This document shows positions 25,568 through 34,158 of a stretch of DNA of 64,000 bases, piece after piece. Source of the stretch: QFOX01 sp033763655. GTDB lineage: Bacteria; Pseudomonadota; Alphaproteobacteria; Rickettsiales; UBA3002. Position 1 is the stretch's first letter. Each line of letters starts with the position of its first letter. Below the pieces are notes generated by a model, which saw nothing but the letters and a program-made list of their open reading frames with translations, did not search any database and was not told where the DNA came from. The stretch is from NCBI GenBank assembly GCA_033763655.1, contig JANRKD010000001.1, positions 1 to 64,000 of the forward strand. Direction: 5' to 3'. A program made the translations under genes and the position numbers.

Positions 25568-26650
25568 ATGACGACGAAATCAACATGTTCCGCAATGCTG
25601 CTCCCGGTCAACGCTGAGGAGTGGATCCAGATTTTCCCCGCCGGCACAACCGTCGGCAGAGATGGGCGTGGCCCGTATCTGCTTGCCGACCCGGAAGCGG
25701 TGATCACTGCCTCTAGGTCGACTGTGGATTTGTTTATCGACCGCGATCACGCCGCCGATCTGGCCGCCAAGGGCACCGAAGTAAAAGCCGCCGGCTGGAT
25801 CAAGGAGCTGAAAGTGGAGGCTGGGGCAATCTTCGCCCGCATCGAATGGACGCCGCCCGCCCAGGAGCAGCTCAAAAACCGGGAATACCGTTACATCTCG
25901 CCGACCTTTCTTCATGAGCCGGGCGGCCGCGTCACGCGCATTCTGCGCGCTTCCCTCACCAACGATCCGAACTTCGAGATGAAAGCTGTCGCGGCGGCGG
26001 ATCGTGAATTTTCACCACCAACAAAGGACTCTACCATGGAAAAACTCGCTCAAGACCTTGCGGCCCTGCTCGGGCTGGAGGGTGACAATATCAGCCCTGA
26101 CGCCATCATCGACGCGGCGAAGAGCCTCCAGACGATCATCGCCGCTATTAAAGCTGACTTTGAAGTGCCGGCTGAAGCCGTCACCGCCGAAGCGATCATC
26201 GAGGCCATTAAGGCTAAAACCGATGCTGCGGTAAAAACTGAAGTCGCAAGTCAGGTAAAAAAAGCCACCGCTGCAATCAGCAAAGGGGAACCCGACCCAA
26301 CCAAGTATGTTTCCGTCAGCATCATGCAGGAGCTGCAGACCAAAGTGGCGAATCTTGAAAACGAGCACGCTGCCGAGAAGGCGACCGCCTCGGTTGATGC
26401 CGCGCTTAAGGCAGGCAAGCTGATGCCGGTTCAAAAAGACTGGGCGCTGTCGCTCGCATCGAAGGATCCAAAAGCCTTCGCCGACTACGTCGAGAAAACC
26501 CCGTCACTTATTCGAGACAGCGGACTGGCCAGCTACTCAGCTGAAACTGCTGCCGCACAAGCCGGCCTCAGCCCGCTCGAATCGACCATCGCGCACCAGC
26601 TCGGCGTGAAGCCGGATGCCCTGAAGGCCGAACTGAAGAAAACCGCATAA
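25568..26650 (+). CDS. Phage prohead protease with fused scaffold (Mu gp32-like, I protein)
   Basis: This 360-residue protein should process the prohead. The N-terminal half is the protease (FIDRDHAADLAAKG and REYRYISPTFLHE are conserved segments), and the C-terminal half is an Ala/Lys/Glu-rich helical scaffold. The start at 25568 is chosen as the first ATG. A second in-frame start at 26036 probably yields the scaffold alone. Confidence 0.87.
   Translation: MTTKSTCSAMLLPVNAEEWIQIFPAGTTVGRDGRGPYLLADPEAVITASRSTVDLFIDRDHAADLAAKGTEVKAAGWIKELKVEAGAIFARIEWTPPAQEQLKNREYRYISPTFLHEPGGRVTRILRASLTNDPNFEMKAVAAADREFSPPTKDSTMEKLAQDLAALLGLEGDNISPDAIIDAAKSLQTIIAAIKADFEVPAEAVTAEAIIEAIKAKTDAAVKTEVASQVKKATAAISKGEPDPTKYVSVSIMQELQTKVANLENEHAAEKATASVDAALKAGKLMPVQKDWALSLASKDPKAFADYVEKTPSLIRDSGLASYSAETAAAQAGLSPLESTIAHQLGVKPDALKAELKKTA
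26036..26650 (+). CDS. Nested scaffold protein (internal start in protease gene, Mu gpZ-like)
   Basis: An in-frame ATG (MEKLAQDLAALLG) is preceded by AAAGGA and separates protease and scaffold halves exactly. This copies the Mu I/Z and lambda C/Nu3 arrangement. The 204-residue product is helical and Ala/Lys-rich, with a conserved scaffold-like C-terminus (IAHQLGVKPDALKAEL). Confidence 0.7.
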   Translation: MEKLAQDLAALLGLEGDNISPDAIIDAAKSLQTIIAAIKADFEVPAEAVTAEAIIEAIKAKTDAAVKTEVASQVKKATAAISKGEPDPTKYVSVSIMQELQTKVANLENEHAAEKATASVDAALKAGKLMPVQKDWALSLASKDPKAFADYVEKTPSLIRDSGLASYSAETAAAQAGLSPLESTIAHQLGVKPDALKAELKKTA

Positions 26651-26677
26651 CACACAACCGAGAAAGGAAACCAGACA

Positions 26678-27085
26678 ATGACTGCACTTGCCGCAGAACG
26701 TTCCACGGTGAAGAAGGAGGGCGAATTTCGCGTCTTCCAGCTCGCCGCCGACACCAAAATCTATCAGGGGGCGCTCGTCGCCATCGACGCAAACGGTCGA
26801 GCCGTGCCCGGCTCTACCGCGACCACGCTGAAGGGCGTCGGCCGCGCCGAAGAAACTATCGATAACATCGGGGGCGCCGCCGGCGACAAATCGATTTCGG
26901 TGCGTCGCGGCATCTTCCAGTACGTCAATTCCGCAGGCGGCGACTTAATTGCCGCCAAAGACATCGGTGCCAGCTGCTACATGGTGGACGACCAGACCGT
27001 TGCCCTCACCAGCGCAGCCGGCACCCGCAGCGTTGCGGGCATTATTCACGATGTGGACGCCAACGGCGTCTGGGTCAAATTCTAG
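26678..27085 (+). CDS. Probable head decoration protein (DUF2190-like)
   Basis: This 135-residue all-beta protein lies between the scaffold and the major head gene. Repeats of short strands (RVFQLAADTKIYQGALVAID, SISVRRGIFQYVNSAGG) resemble small head-decoration or stabilising proteins. Assignment rests on position and composition. Confidence 0.65.
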   Translation: MTALAAERSTVKKEGEFRVFQLAADTKIYQGALVAIDANGRAVPGSTATTLKGVGRAEETIDNIGGAAGDKSISVRRGIFQYVNSAGGDLIAAKDIGASCYMVDDQTVALTSAAGTRSVAGIIHDVDANGVWVKF

Positions 27086-27103
27086 GAAAGGAATACCAGA
27101 ACC

Positions 27104-27997
27104 ATGATTATCAAAAGCGCAACGCTCAAAACCCTGCTCGCAGGGTTCACCAGCCTCTACAGTGCCTCGCTGACGGCCGCCACGGTTAACTATGAAAAAG
27201 TGGCCATGGTCGTGCCCAGCACTACCAGCGAGCAGAAGTATGGTTGGCTCGGTCAGTTCCCACGCTTTCGTGAATGGATCGGCGATCGGGTCATTAATAA
27301 CTTGAAGGAACATGGCTATGCCATTGTCAACAAAACCTTCGAAACCACCATCGCCGTGAAGCGTGAAGACATCGAGGACGATAACATCGGCCAGTATTCT
27401 CCGCTGTTCCAAACCCTCGGTGATGATTCGGCGAAGCATCCCGATCAGCTTGTGTTTGAATTGTTAAAGGCAGGCTTTGCCACGAAGTGTTATGATGGCC
27501 AGTTCTTCTTTGACACCGATCATCCGGTTATTGACGAGAACGGCGTCGAGCAATCCGTATCGAATAGCGGTGGTGGCGCGGGTAATGCCTGGTTCCTGCT
27601 CGACGTTTCGAAGCCGATCAAGCCTGTTATCCTGCAGAAGCGCCGCGATTACGCGTTGACGGCCAAGGATAATCCTGAGGATGAAAACGTCTTCATGCGC
27701 AACGAGTTCGTCTATGGCGTTGATGCGCGTGTCAACGTTGGTTTCGGCCTCTGGCAGCTGGCTTATGGTTCCAGACAGCCGCTCGACGTTGCGGCTTACG
27801 AAGCTGCCCGCGCTTCCGTTCTGTCGCGCACTGGCGATCACGGCAAGAAGCTGGCTCTCAACCCGAACCTTCTGGTGGTTGGCCCCTCGAACGAGGGCAA
27901 GGCGCGCCGCCTGGTGAAGGCTGAGAAGGATGCCAACGGTGCCGATAATGTTTGGTACGGCACCGCTGAGGTTCTTGTTGTTTCATGGCTCGATTAA
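27104..27997 (+). CDS. Major head subunit (Mu gpT-like)
   Basis: This 297-residue protein is the capsid subunit. It matches the Mu gpT family: SEQKYGWLGQFPRFREWIG, KTFETTIAVKREDIEDDNIG, and DGQFFFDTDHPV are characteristic. GGAAAGG lies upstream of the ATG. Confidence 0.92.
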   Translation: MIIKSATLKTLLAGFTSLYSASLTAATVNYEKVAMVVPSTTSEQKYGWLGQFPRFREWIGDRVINNLKEHGYAIVNKTFETTIAVKREDIEDDNIGQYSPLFQTLGDDSAKHPDQLVFELLKAGFATKCYDGQFFFDTDHPVIDENGVEQSVSNSGGGAGNAWFLLDVSKPIKPVILQKRRDYALTAKDNPEDENVFMRNEFVYGVDARVNVGFGLWQLAYGSRQPLDVAAYEAARASVLSRTGDHGKKLALNPNLLVVGPSNEGKARRLVKAEKDANGADNVWYGTAEVLVVSWLD

Positions 27998-28008
27998 GTG
28001 AGGTTCAC

Positions 28009-28284
28009 ATGGCAATCGCATTTAAAGTGAAGGCTAAAATTCAAGGGTTCCGCCGTGCGGGCTTCAAGTTCAGTTCCACGGAAGAAACCGTCCTCCTGCT
28101 CGATCAACTCTCTAAGGCCCAGGTGGAGGCGCTCAAGGCTGAGCCCAACCTCCTGGTGTCGGAGATTGAAATCGAAAAGGAAAAGTCGCCGAAGGGCGAT
28201 GACAAGAAAGCCGCTGGCGAGGGCAAAGCTTCCGCCGACGACAAGAAGACCGCTGGCGGCAAAACTGCCGGCACCAAGGCTTAA
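28009..28284 (+). CDS. Small Lys/Ala-tailed phage protein (HI1506-like)
   Basis: This 91-residue protein has a folded N-terminal part (FRRAGFKFSSTEETVLLLDQ) and a low-complexity Lys/Ala/Asp tail. This fits the HI1506 family after the major head gene in Mu-like phages. The start at 28009 follows GAGG. Confidence 0.7.
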   Translation: MAIAFKVKAKIQGFRRAGFKFSSTEETVLLLDQLSKAQVEALKAEPNLLVSEIEIEKEKSPKGDDKKAAGEGKASADDKKTAGGKTAGTKA

Positions 28285-28308
28285 TCAGCTCCTACCTGGT
28301 TAGCAACG

Positions 28309-28338
28309 GGTGGCGGTCGGGTAACACCGGCCGCCACC
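28309..28338 (+). terminator. Hairpin between head and gp36 genes
   Basis: GGTGGCGG (28309-28316) pairs with CCGCCACC (28331-28338). No T run follows, so attenuation or RNA processing is as likely as termination. Confidence 0.4.
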
Positions 28339-28357
28339 TCAATCAAAAGAGAGATCG

Positions 28358-28777
28358 ATGGCATACGCAACACAGGCAGACATGGAGAAGCGCTACGGCG
28401 AGCATCTGCTCGTCGAGCTGACCGACCGTGCGCCCGAGCCCGCCGGTGCCATCGACACAGCCATTCTAAGCGCTGCCCTGGATGATGCCTCGGCCCTGAT
28501 CGATTCCTACGCGGGCAGGCGCTATCAACTGCCGATTATCCCTGCACCAATCGTGCTGCGCAATGTGTGTTGTGCCCTGGCATTCTTCGACCTGCATCGC
28601 GGCCGCTACGCTGAAGAGACCCGCGTGGCCTATGACGACGCCCTGCGCACCCTAACCAATATCTCGACCGGCACCATCAAGCTCGATGTCGCCGGCACCG
28701 AGCCGCAATCCGCAGGCGCGCAGATCGGCTACTCCGAAGCACCCCGCCAATTCAGTCGCAAGAAGGGGGAGTGGTAA
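28358..28777 (+). CDS. DUF1320 head-tail connector protein (Mu gp36-like)
   Basis: The 139-residue protein matches DUF1320: YATQADMEKRYGEHLLVELT at the start, DDASALIDSYAGRRY in the middle, then a helical core. Mu gp36 acts at the head-tail junction. Confidence 0.88.
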   Translation: MAYATQADMEKRYGEHLLVELTDRAPEPAGAIDTAILSAALDDASALIDSYAGRRYQLPIIPAPIVLRNVCCALAFFDLHRGRYAEETRVAYDDALRTLTNISTGTIKLDVAGTEPQSAGAQIGYSEAPRQFSRKKGEW

Positions 28778-29265
28778 TGGACGGCGCAAGCATTCGCTAC
28801 CATGGCGATAAAAAGATTCTCAAGCTGCTCGACAAACTGGTCTCGCCACAGATGCGCCAGCAACTGCTCGACGCCATCGCCGCTTACGGCGTCAGCAGCA
28901 CCCATCAGCGCTTCCTCGACCAGACTGGGCCGGATGGCGTGAAGTGGAAGAAAAGTCGCCGCGCCGAATCGACCGGCGGCCAGACCTTGCGTCTGACCGC
29001 GCGGCTGTTCCAATCGTTGGTCTCCGAGGCGACGCCGACCAGCGCCGCATGGGGCACTAACGTTGCCTATGCCGGCATCCACCAGCTCGGCGGTGTGATC
29101 AAGGCGAAGAGTGCCGAGTTTCTGACCTTCCGAGGTCTCAATGGCGGCTTCACCCGCGTGAAGCAAGTCGTCATACCTGCGCGTCCCTATCTGGGAATCA
29201 GCGCCATGGACAGTGATCGCATCGACCGCATCGCCGGCGACTGGGTGGAAGGGATGGCGCAATGA
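28777..29265 (+). CDS. Virion morphogenesis / tail completion protein (Mu gpG-like)
   Basis: This 162-residue protein of the Phage_tail_S family includes RFLDQTGPDGVKWKKS, RLTARLFQSLVSEAT, NVAYAGIHQLGG and the C-terminal PARPYLGIS. The start is in TAATGG immediately after the gp36-like stop. Confidence 0.87.
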   Translation: MDGASIRYHGDKKILKLLDKLVSPQMRQQLLDAIAAYGVSSTHQRFLDQTGPDGVKWKKSRRAESTGGQTLRLTARLFQSLVSEATPTSAAWGTNVAYAGIHQLGGVIKAKSAEFLTFRGLNGGFTRVKQVVIPARPYLGISAMDSDRIDRIAGDWVEGMAQ

Positions 29266-29873
29266 TCACCAACATCGAGAACGCCATTATCGCCCGTATT
29301 CAGGCCGCGCAAGACGCGCCGGGCGTAAGCGGCCTGGGCTACAAGCTCAGAAAGCTTGCCACCTATGGCGGTGAATTCGCCGACGGCATCGACCGTATTG
29401 TCACCGATTTTCCGGCTATTCTGGTGGCCTTTAACGGCGCACAGCTGCAGCAGGAGGCCCGTGTCTCTTTTGCGCTGAAGGCAACCTTCGGCCTGATCTG
29501 TTGCTCCACCTCACTACGCAACGAAAAGACCGCCCGCCACGGCGTCGCCGGTAAAGTCGGCAGCTACCAGCTGGTGATGGACGTGATTGCGCTCCTTGCC
29601 GGTCAGAAGCTCGGCCTGGACATTATGCCACTCAAACCGGCAGCGATCCGTCCCCTGATTAATGACAAAGCCGGCGCTCAGCTGGCCAGTGTCTATGCCG
29701 TGGATTTCGACACCATCTTCCGCGTCGAGCCAAGTGACGCATCGAGCATCGACGATTTCCGCACCTTCGCCCCGGCTTGGGACATCCCGCCGCACGGCAA
29801 CGTCCAGCCGCCGCTGCCAGCCGCAGAAGCTGACGCCCACGATCACATCACCTTACCCATTCAAGGAGAATAG
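29262..29873 (+). CDS. DUF1834 family tail protein (Mu gp37-like)
   Basis: The 203-residue protein matches DUF1834 (FPAILVAFNGAQLQQEARVS, GSYQLVMDVIALLAGQKLGL). In Mu this gene lies between G and the sheath and is thought to be a tail terminator. Overlaps gpG-like gene by four bases. Confidence 0.85.
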   Translation: MITNIENAIIARIQAAQDAPGVSGLGYKLRKLATYGGEFADGIDRIVTDFPAILVAFNGAQLQQEARVSFALKATFGLICCSTSLRNEKTARHGVAGKVGSYQLVMDVIALLAGQKLGLDIMPLKPAAIRPLINDKAGAQLASVYAVDFDTIFRVEPSDASSIDDFRTFAPAWDIPPHGNVQPPLPAAEADAHDHITLPIQGE

Positions 29874-29874
29874 C

Positions 29875-30081
29875 ATGAGCGAACCTAAATCCATTTTTGT
29901 CCGACCGAATGCTGGCGTGAAGGTATTCGACCCCGCCACCAAGGGCTTCCTGCCGGAGGAAGGCCTCCATGTCGTAGCCAGCACTTACTGGCTGCGCCGC
30001 ATCAACGATGGCGACGTCAGCGTTGTCACTTCGGCTGCCCTTAAATCGACCGTTAAACCCAGCAACAAGAAGGACGCTTAA
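29875..30081 (+). CDS. DUF2635 family protein (Mu gp38-like)
   Basis: A 68-residue protein with the DUF2635 pattern (IFVRPNAGVKVFDPATKGFL ... YWLRRINDGDV). AAGGAG precedes the ATG. It is found just before tail-sheath genes in Mu-like phages. Confidence 0.82.
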   Translation: MSEPKSIFVRPNAGVKVFDPATKGFLPEEGLHVVASTYWLRRINDGDVSVVTSAALKSTVKPSNKKDA

Positions 30082-30083
30082 CC

Positions 30084-31559
30084 ATGGCAATCCAGTTCAA
30101 CCAGATCCCGGTCAACCTGCGTGTGCCCGGCACCTACATCGAGATTTCCAACGAGAAGGCAAATCGCGGCCTGAGCCAGTATCCGACGAAGGCGCTCGTG
30201 GTCGGCCAGAAGCTGGTGAGCGGCACCGCGACTCCGCTGACGCCGTACCTGATCACCAACATTGACACCGCCAAGACGCTGTTTGGCGCAGGCTCGCAGT
30301 TAACCCACATGCTGGAGAAGTTCAAGGAAGCCGATAACTTCCTGGAAGTTTGGGGCATTGCCCAGATCGATAATGCCATCGGCGTCCAGGCGACCGGCAA
30401 ACTGTCAATCACTGGCCCGGCAACCGGCGCTGGCACCATCGAGTTGTACGTCGCTGGTCGCAAGGTGCAGATCGGCGTCGCTGCCGCTGCCACCGCATCG
30501 ACCATCGCCACCGCAGTGGCCGACGCAATCAACGCGCTGACCAGCCTGCCCGTCACAGCAGCGGTCAACGGCATCAACAACTACGAAGTCGATGTCACCG
30601 CGCGCCATAAAGGCGTGAACGGCAATGCCATTGATCTGCGCGTCAACTTCTATCAGGACGAGATTCTGCCCGCCGGTGTCGGCGTGGCAATCACCGACAT
30701 GGCGAACGGCGCAACGAACCCCGATCTGTCGGTCGTATTCGCGGCGCTCGGCGACGACTGGTACACCGATATCATCAGCGCCTACAACGACACGGCCAAC
30801 CTGGTCGTGCTCGAGAATGCGTTGTCGGATCGTTTTGGCCCGCTCAAGATGCTTGAAGGCCATGGCTACATCGCCTATAGCGACACCCATTCCAATCTGG
30901 TCACGAAAGGTCAGGGCCGCAACTCGCCGCATGTCTCCGCCATCGGCGCTAAAGGCTCGCCAACGCCCACCTACGAATGGGCGGCTTCACTCGGCGCCGT
31001 GTGCGCATCGAGCAGCAACAACGATGCAGCTCGCCCGGTGCAACGTCTGGTGATGCCCGGCATCCTCGCACCAAAGATCGCGGATCGCTTCGACCTGGAC
31101 GAGCGCAACATCCTTTTGTTCAACGGCATCAGCACCTGGTATGCTCAGGTGGATGGCACCGTGATCACCGAGCGTGTCATCACTGGCTACCGCCTCAACA
31201 TCGCCGGCGCGGCCGATCCGTCGTATCTCGACATTGAGACACTGAAAACGCTCTCCTACCTGCGCTACGACACCCGCACCCTGATCAACCAGCGTTTCCC
31301 GCGTTACAAGCTGGCGGATGATGGCACCAACTTCGGCGAAGGCCAGGCCATCGTTACGCCGCGTATCATCCGTAACACGCTGATTGGCCGCTTCTTGCAG
31401 TGGGAAGAGAATGGCCTAGTCGAAGGGCGCGAGCAGTTCAAGAAGGATCTGCTCGTTGAGCGCGATGGCAGCGACCGCAACCGCGTCAACGCCATCATCC
31501 CGCCCGACATCATCAACCAGTTCCGTGTCTTCGCCGGCAAGGTCGAATTTTACCTCTAA
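30084..31559 (+). CDS. Tail sheath protein (Mu gpL-like)
   Basis: This 491-residue protein forms the contractile sheath. Family features include an N-terminal RVPGTYIEISNEKANRGLSQ, a variable beta domain (about 105-200), and a conserved C-terminal domain (SYLRYDTRTLINQRFPRYKL, VTPRIIRNTLIGRFLQWEE). Confidence 0.92.
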   Translation: MAIQFNQIPVNLRVPGTYIEISNEKANRGLSQYPTKALVVGQKLVSGTATPLTPYLITNIDTAKTLFGAGSQLTHMLEKFKEADNFLEVWGIAQIDNAIGVQATGKLSITGPATGAGTIELYVAGRKVQIGVAAAATASTIATAVADAINALTSLPVTAAVNGINNYEVDVTARHKGVNGNAIDLRVNFYQDEILPAGVGVAITDMANGATNPDLSVVFAALGDDWYTDIISAYNDTANLVVLENALSDRFGPLKMLEGHGYIAYSDTHSNLVTKGQGRNSPHVSAIGAKGSPTPTYEWAASLGAVCASSSNNDAARPVQRLVMPGILAPKIADRFDLDERNILLFNGISTWYAQVDGTVITERVITGYRLNIAGAADPSYLDIETLKTLSYLRYDTRTLINQRFPRYKLADDGTNFGEGQAIVTPRIIRNTLIGRFLQWEENGLVEGREQFKKDLLVERDGSDRNRVNAIIPPDIINQFRVFAGKVEFYL

Positions 31560-31583
31560 TCGCAATGAGAAAGGCAACATCCT

Positions 31584-31958
31584 ATGTCCAACCGTAAAAT
31601 CTTCGGCCGCGCACAGATCGTGATCGATGGTCAGTTCTACGACACGTTACCTGGCGCACAGCTCGAAGTTGGCGGCCTGCGCAACGTTTCGCGGGCTTTC
31701 ACCAACAGCATTAAATACAGCCAGAATCTCCAGCCATCGCGGGTGATTTGCTCAGTGCCCGTGACCGAGAACACCTCCATCATCGCTCTGGCACAAATGA
31801 CGGAAGTTGAGATCCACTTCACGTCGGATGCCGGCAAATCCTACATCGTCCGCAATGCGGTGCAGACCGGCGCGGTGACAGTTGCCGACGGCGATTCGGG
31901 CGGCGTCGCTCCGCTTGAGTTCAGCGGCGACCCGGCCGAGGAGGTAGCCAATGGATAA
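31584..31958 (+). CDS. Tail tube protein (Mu gpM-like)
   Basis: A 124-residue beta-rich protein located directly after the sheath gene. GRAQIVIDGQFYDTLPGAQL and EIHFTSDAGKSYIVRNAVQT fit the Mu tube family. AGAAAGG precedes the ATG. Confidence 0.87.
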   Translation: MSNRKIFGRAQIVIDGQFYDTLPGAQLEVGGLRNVSRAFTNSIKYSQNLQPSRVICSVPVTENTSIIALAQMTEVEIHFTSDAGKSYIVRNAVQTGAVTVADGDSGGVAPLEFSGDPAEEVANG

Positions 31959-32331
31959 GGATGACATCTACAATCTGGACGATAACGCTGCCGGTGTTGC
32001 TGCTACCGCTCCTGACGAGATGCGTCATGAAAATGCCGATGGCTCGGTGACGCTCACCCTCAAATACCCTCCACGCGTAAAGTTCAGGCGTGAGGGAGAA
32101 GAGCGCGACGAAACCATCAGAGAGCTGCGCATTCGCCGCGCCAATGGCGGCGATCTACGGCAAGTGATCCGATTCCAGAAGGACGAAGAAAAAGTCGTAA
32201 TGCTGCTGTTTGTGCGACTGACGGGCTATCCCGATCCGGTTTTTGACAAGTTGGATGCAGAAGACGCCATGCGTTTCTTTGCCGAGGTGCAGGATTTTTT
32301 GGAACGTGCCCTGCCAACTGGGAAGAAATAA
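31951..32331 (+). CDS. Tail assembly chaperone, short form (Mu gp41-like)
   Basis: The 126-residue zero-frame product is the short tail-assembly chaperone that binds the tape measure protein. Its core is LTLKYPPRVKFRREGEERD ... LRIRRANGGDLRQVIRFQKD and it ends GKK. A T TTT TTG slippery heptamer at 32295-32301, just before the 3' end, permits a -1 shift into a downstream frame. Confidence 0.85.
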   Translation: MDKDDIYNLDDNAAGVAATAPDEMRHENADGSVTLTLKYPPRVKFRREGEERDETIRELRIRRANGGDLRQVIRFQKDEEKVVMLLFVRLTGYPDPVFDKLDAEDAMRFFAEVQDFLERALPTGKK

Positions 32332-32471
32332 TTGCGGCAGTCGCCCACTATTTCGGTTTTTCCGCAGCCGAGGTGATGGAGATGGATGTCGAAACACTCC
32401 TTTGGTGGAACGGGCAAGCAAGGAAGCATTATGAGCGGGCTGAATCTCAAACTGATACTGGAGGCGGTTGA
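32295..32471 (+). CDS. -1 frameshift extension of tail assembly chaperone (long form)
   Basis: The heptamer T TTT TTG (32295-32301) fits X XXY YYZ in the zero frame. After a -1 slip the reading continues without a stop through GTCPANWEEIIAAVAHYFG, FSAAEVMEMDVETLLWWNGQ and ARKHYERAESQ to TGA at 32469-32471. The extension looks like the C-terminal domain of long-form chaperones (helical, with the WWNGQA motif) and has no good start of its own. It overlaps the tape measure start at 32431. Confidence 0.78.
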   Translation, partial: FFGTCPANWEEIIAAVAHYFGFSAAEVMEMDVETLLWWNGQARKHYERAESQTDTGGG

Positions 32472-34158
32472 TCGGATCACCGCGCCGGTGCGCGCCATCA
32501 AAGCCAAACTGGTCGAGACGTTCAAGTCGGCGACCGCCGGTGCGCGGGCGCTCGCCGAACAGATGGACAAGGCCGGCAAGAAAGCGGCCGAGGTCGGCGG
32601 CTTCATGACGAGTCGCTTCTCGCTGCCCATACTGGGGATAGGAGCGCTATCGATCCGCTCGGCCGGACAGGTCGAAGAACTGACCATGCAGATGGAACAT
32701 CTCGCTGGTGGCGCAGAAAAAGCCCGTGAGTTTGTGGGATCGTTACAGGGCTACATCGATAAATTCGGCACCGAGGAGTTGAGCAAGTCGGTGCAGTTAA
32801 TGGAGACTGCCGGCTACAGCATGGATGAAATCAAGAAGCGCATCGCCACTCTGGGTGATGTTGCTGCCGGCAGCCGCACCCCCCTTTCCGCGCTCACCGA
32901 GCAATACATCGATCTGCGCAAGGCCGGCAAAGTGAGCGATGGCGATCTGACCGCGATGATGAAAGCCAATATCCCTATCGTCGCTGAGTTGGCAAAGCAG
33001 CTTGGAAAAACAGATAAGCAAATCATCAACATGGCGGCGAATGGCAAGATTTCGTTCGAGCAGTATCGCAAGGCGATGCAGGGATTGACTGAAGAAGGCG
33101 GCCGTTTCAACGGCGCAATAGAGCGGCAGGGCAAGAGCATTTTTGGCGTATTCAGGGAAATGGGATTTGCGCTGCGCAACTCGCTCGCCGATCTTGGCTT
33201 TGACCTGTGGAAGGATCTTAACATCGCCGATAGAATCACATCGATTACTTCTGCGGTGCGTGGGCTAATCGAAGGCTTCATGAGCTTGCCGAAATGGCTC
33301 AAGAGCAGCATCACCTGGTTCGTGCTGATTCTGGCGGTGATCGGCCCGGTACTGATGATCGTCGGCCAACTGACGGTCGGCGTAGCTGGTCTTCTGTTCG
33401 CCTTCGGCAAACTGCCTTTGATGCTAATGGCAGTCACTCAAGGGTTACGCACGCTAATGCTGATTAACACGGTCGGGGCGGCAATCGGCAACTTCATCAC
33501 CGCATTGCGCGCAGGCTATACAGTTATGGAGGCCTTCAATCTGGTCTTAGCGGCCAATCCTATTGTCATGATAGTGATAGCAATTACCGCATTGGCGGCG
33601 GCCGGGTATATGCTTTGGAAGCGTTGGGACAAGGTTAAAGCCTTCTTCAGTCGCCTTTGGAGTGTGGTTCGAAGCCACTTTATGGGCGGGATAAAGATCG
33701 CACTGGCAGTGCTTGCTCCATTCCTGTCTGTTCCCACGATACTTGTAAAACACTGGGGCGCAATCAGCGGATTTTTTGGCAGTCTATGGGGTGGCATCAA
33801 GGAAATATTCAAAGACGCTATCGACGGTGTTCTGGAATACCTGCAGCCCCTGATTGACGCGGTTAATATCGTGGTAGGTGGTCTGGCACAGATTGGAAAA
33901 AATGTTGCTGGCCGTATTGGCGGGGTGTGGAGACACGTCTCGGGCGATGCTCAGGCTGCATCGGCCGACAGCGGCGCTCATAATATCATCACCCCTGCGA
34001 CACCGCACAGCGCACGCACCAGCAGGGTTGATGCCGGCGGCACCATCAATATCGCCATCGATCAGAACAACCGCGCCCGTGTCACCGAGGCGCGAAGCAA
34101 CGACCGCCGTGTCAAATACCAGACACCGGATACTGGCGCGCTGATGGGAGGCATCTGA
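32431..34158 (+). CDS. Tape measure protein (Mu gp42-like)
   Basis: This 575-residue protein sets tail length and is short for a tape measure, implying a short contractile tail. It opens with a coiled-coil region (AIKAKLVETFKSATAGARAL) and a TMP domain (about 60-260). Hydrophobic helices follow (WFVLILAVIGPVLMIVGQL, IVMIVIAITALAAAGYML), possibly forming the DNA channel. The start overlaps the chaperone long form. Confidence 0.88.
   Translation: MSGLNLKLILEAVDRITAPVRAIKAKLVETFKSATAGARALAEQMDKAGKKAAEVGGFMTSRFSLPILGIGALSIRSAGQVEELTMQMEHLAGGAEKAREFVGSLQGYIDKFGTEELSKSVQLMETAGYSMDEIKKRIATLGDVAAGSRTPLSALTEQYIDLRKAGKVSDGDLTAMMKANIPIVAELAKQLGKTDKQIINMAANGKISFEQYRKAMQGLTEEGGRFNGAIERQGKSIFGVFREMGFALRNSLADLGFDLWKDLNIADRITSITSAVRGLIEGFMSLPKWLKSSITWFVLILAVIGPVLMIVGQLTVGVAGLLFAFGKLPLMLMAVTQGLRTLMLINTVGAAIGNFITALRAGYTVMEAFNLVLAANPIVMIVIAITALAAAGYMLWKRWDKVKAFFSRLWSVVRSHFMGGIKIALAVLAPFLSVPTILVKHWGAISGFFGSLWGGIKEIFKDAIDGVLEYLQPLIDAVNIVVGGLAQIGKNVAGRIGGVWRHVSGDAQAASADSGAHNIITPATPHSARTSRVDAGGTINIAIDQNNRARVTEARSNDRRVKYQTPDTGALMGGI

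Noticed and set aside
25366..25617. Open frame between MuF and protease genes.
   Set aside because: TTG start, no ribosome-binding site, no family features, and overlap with the protease start.
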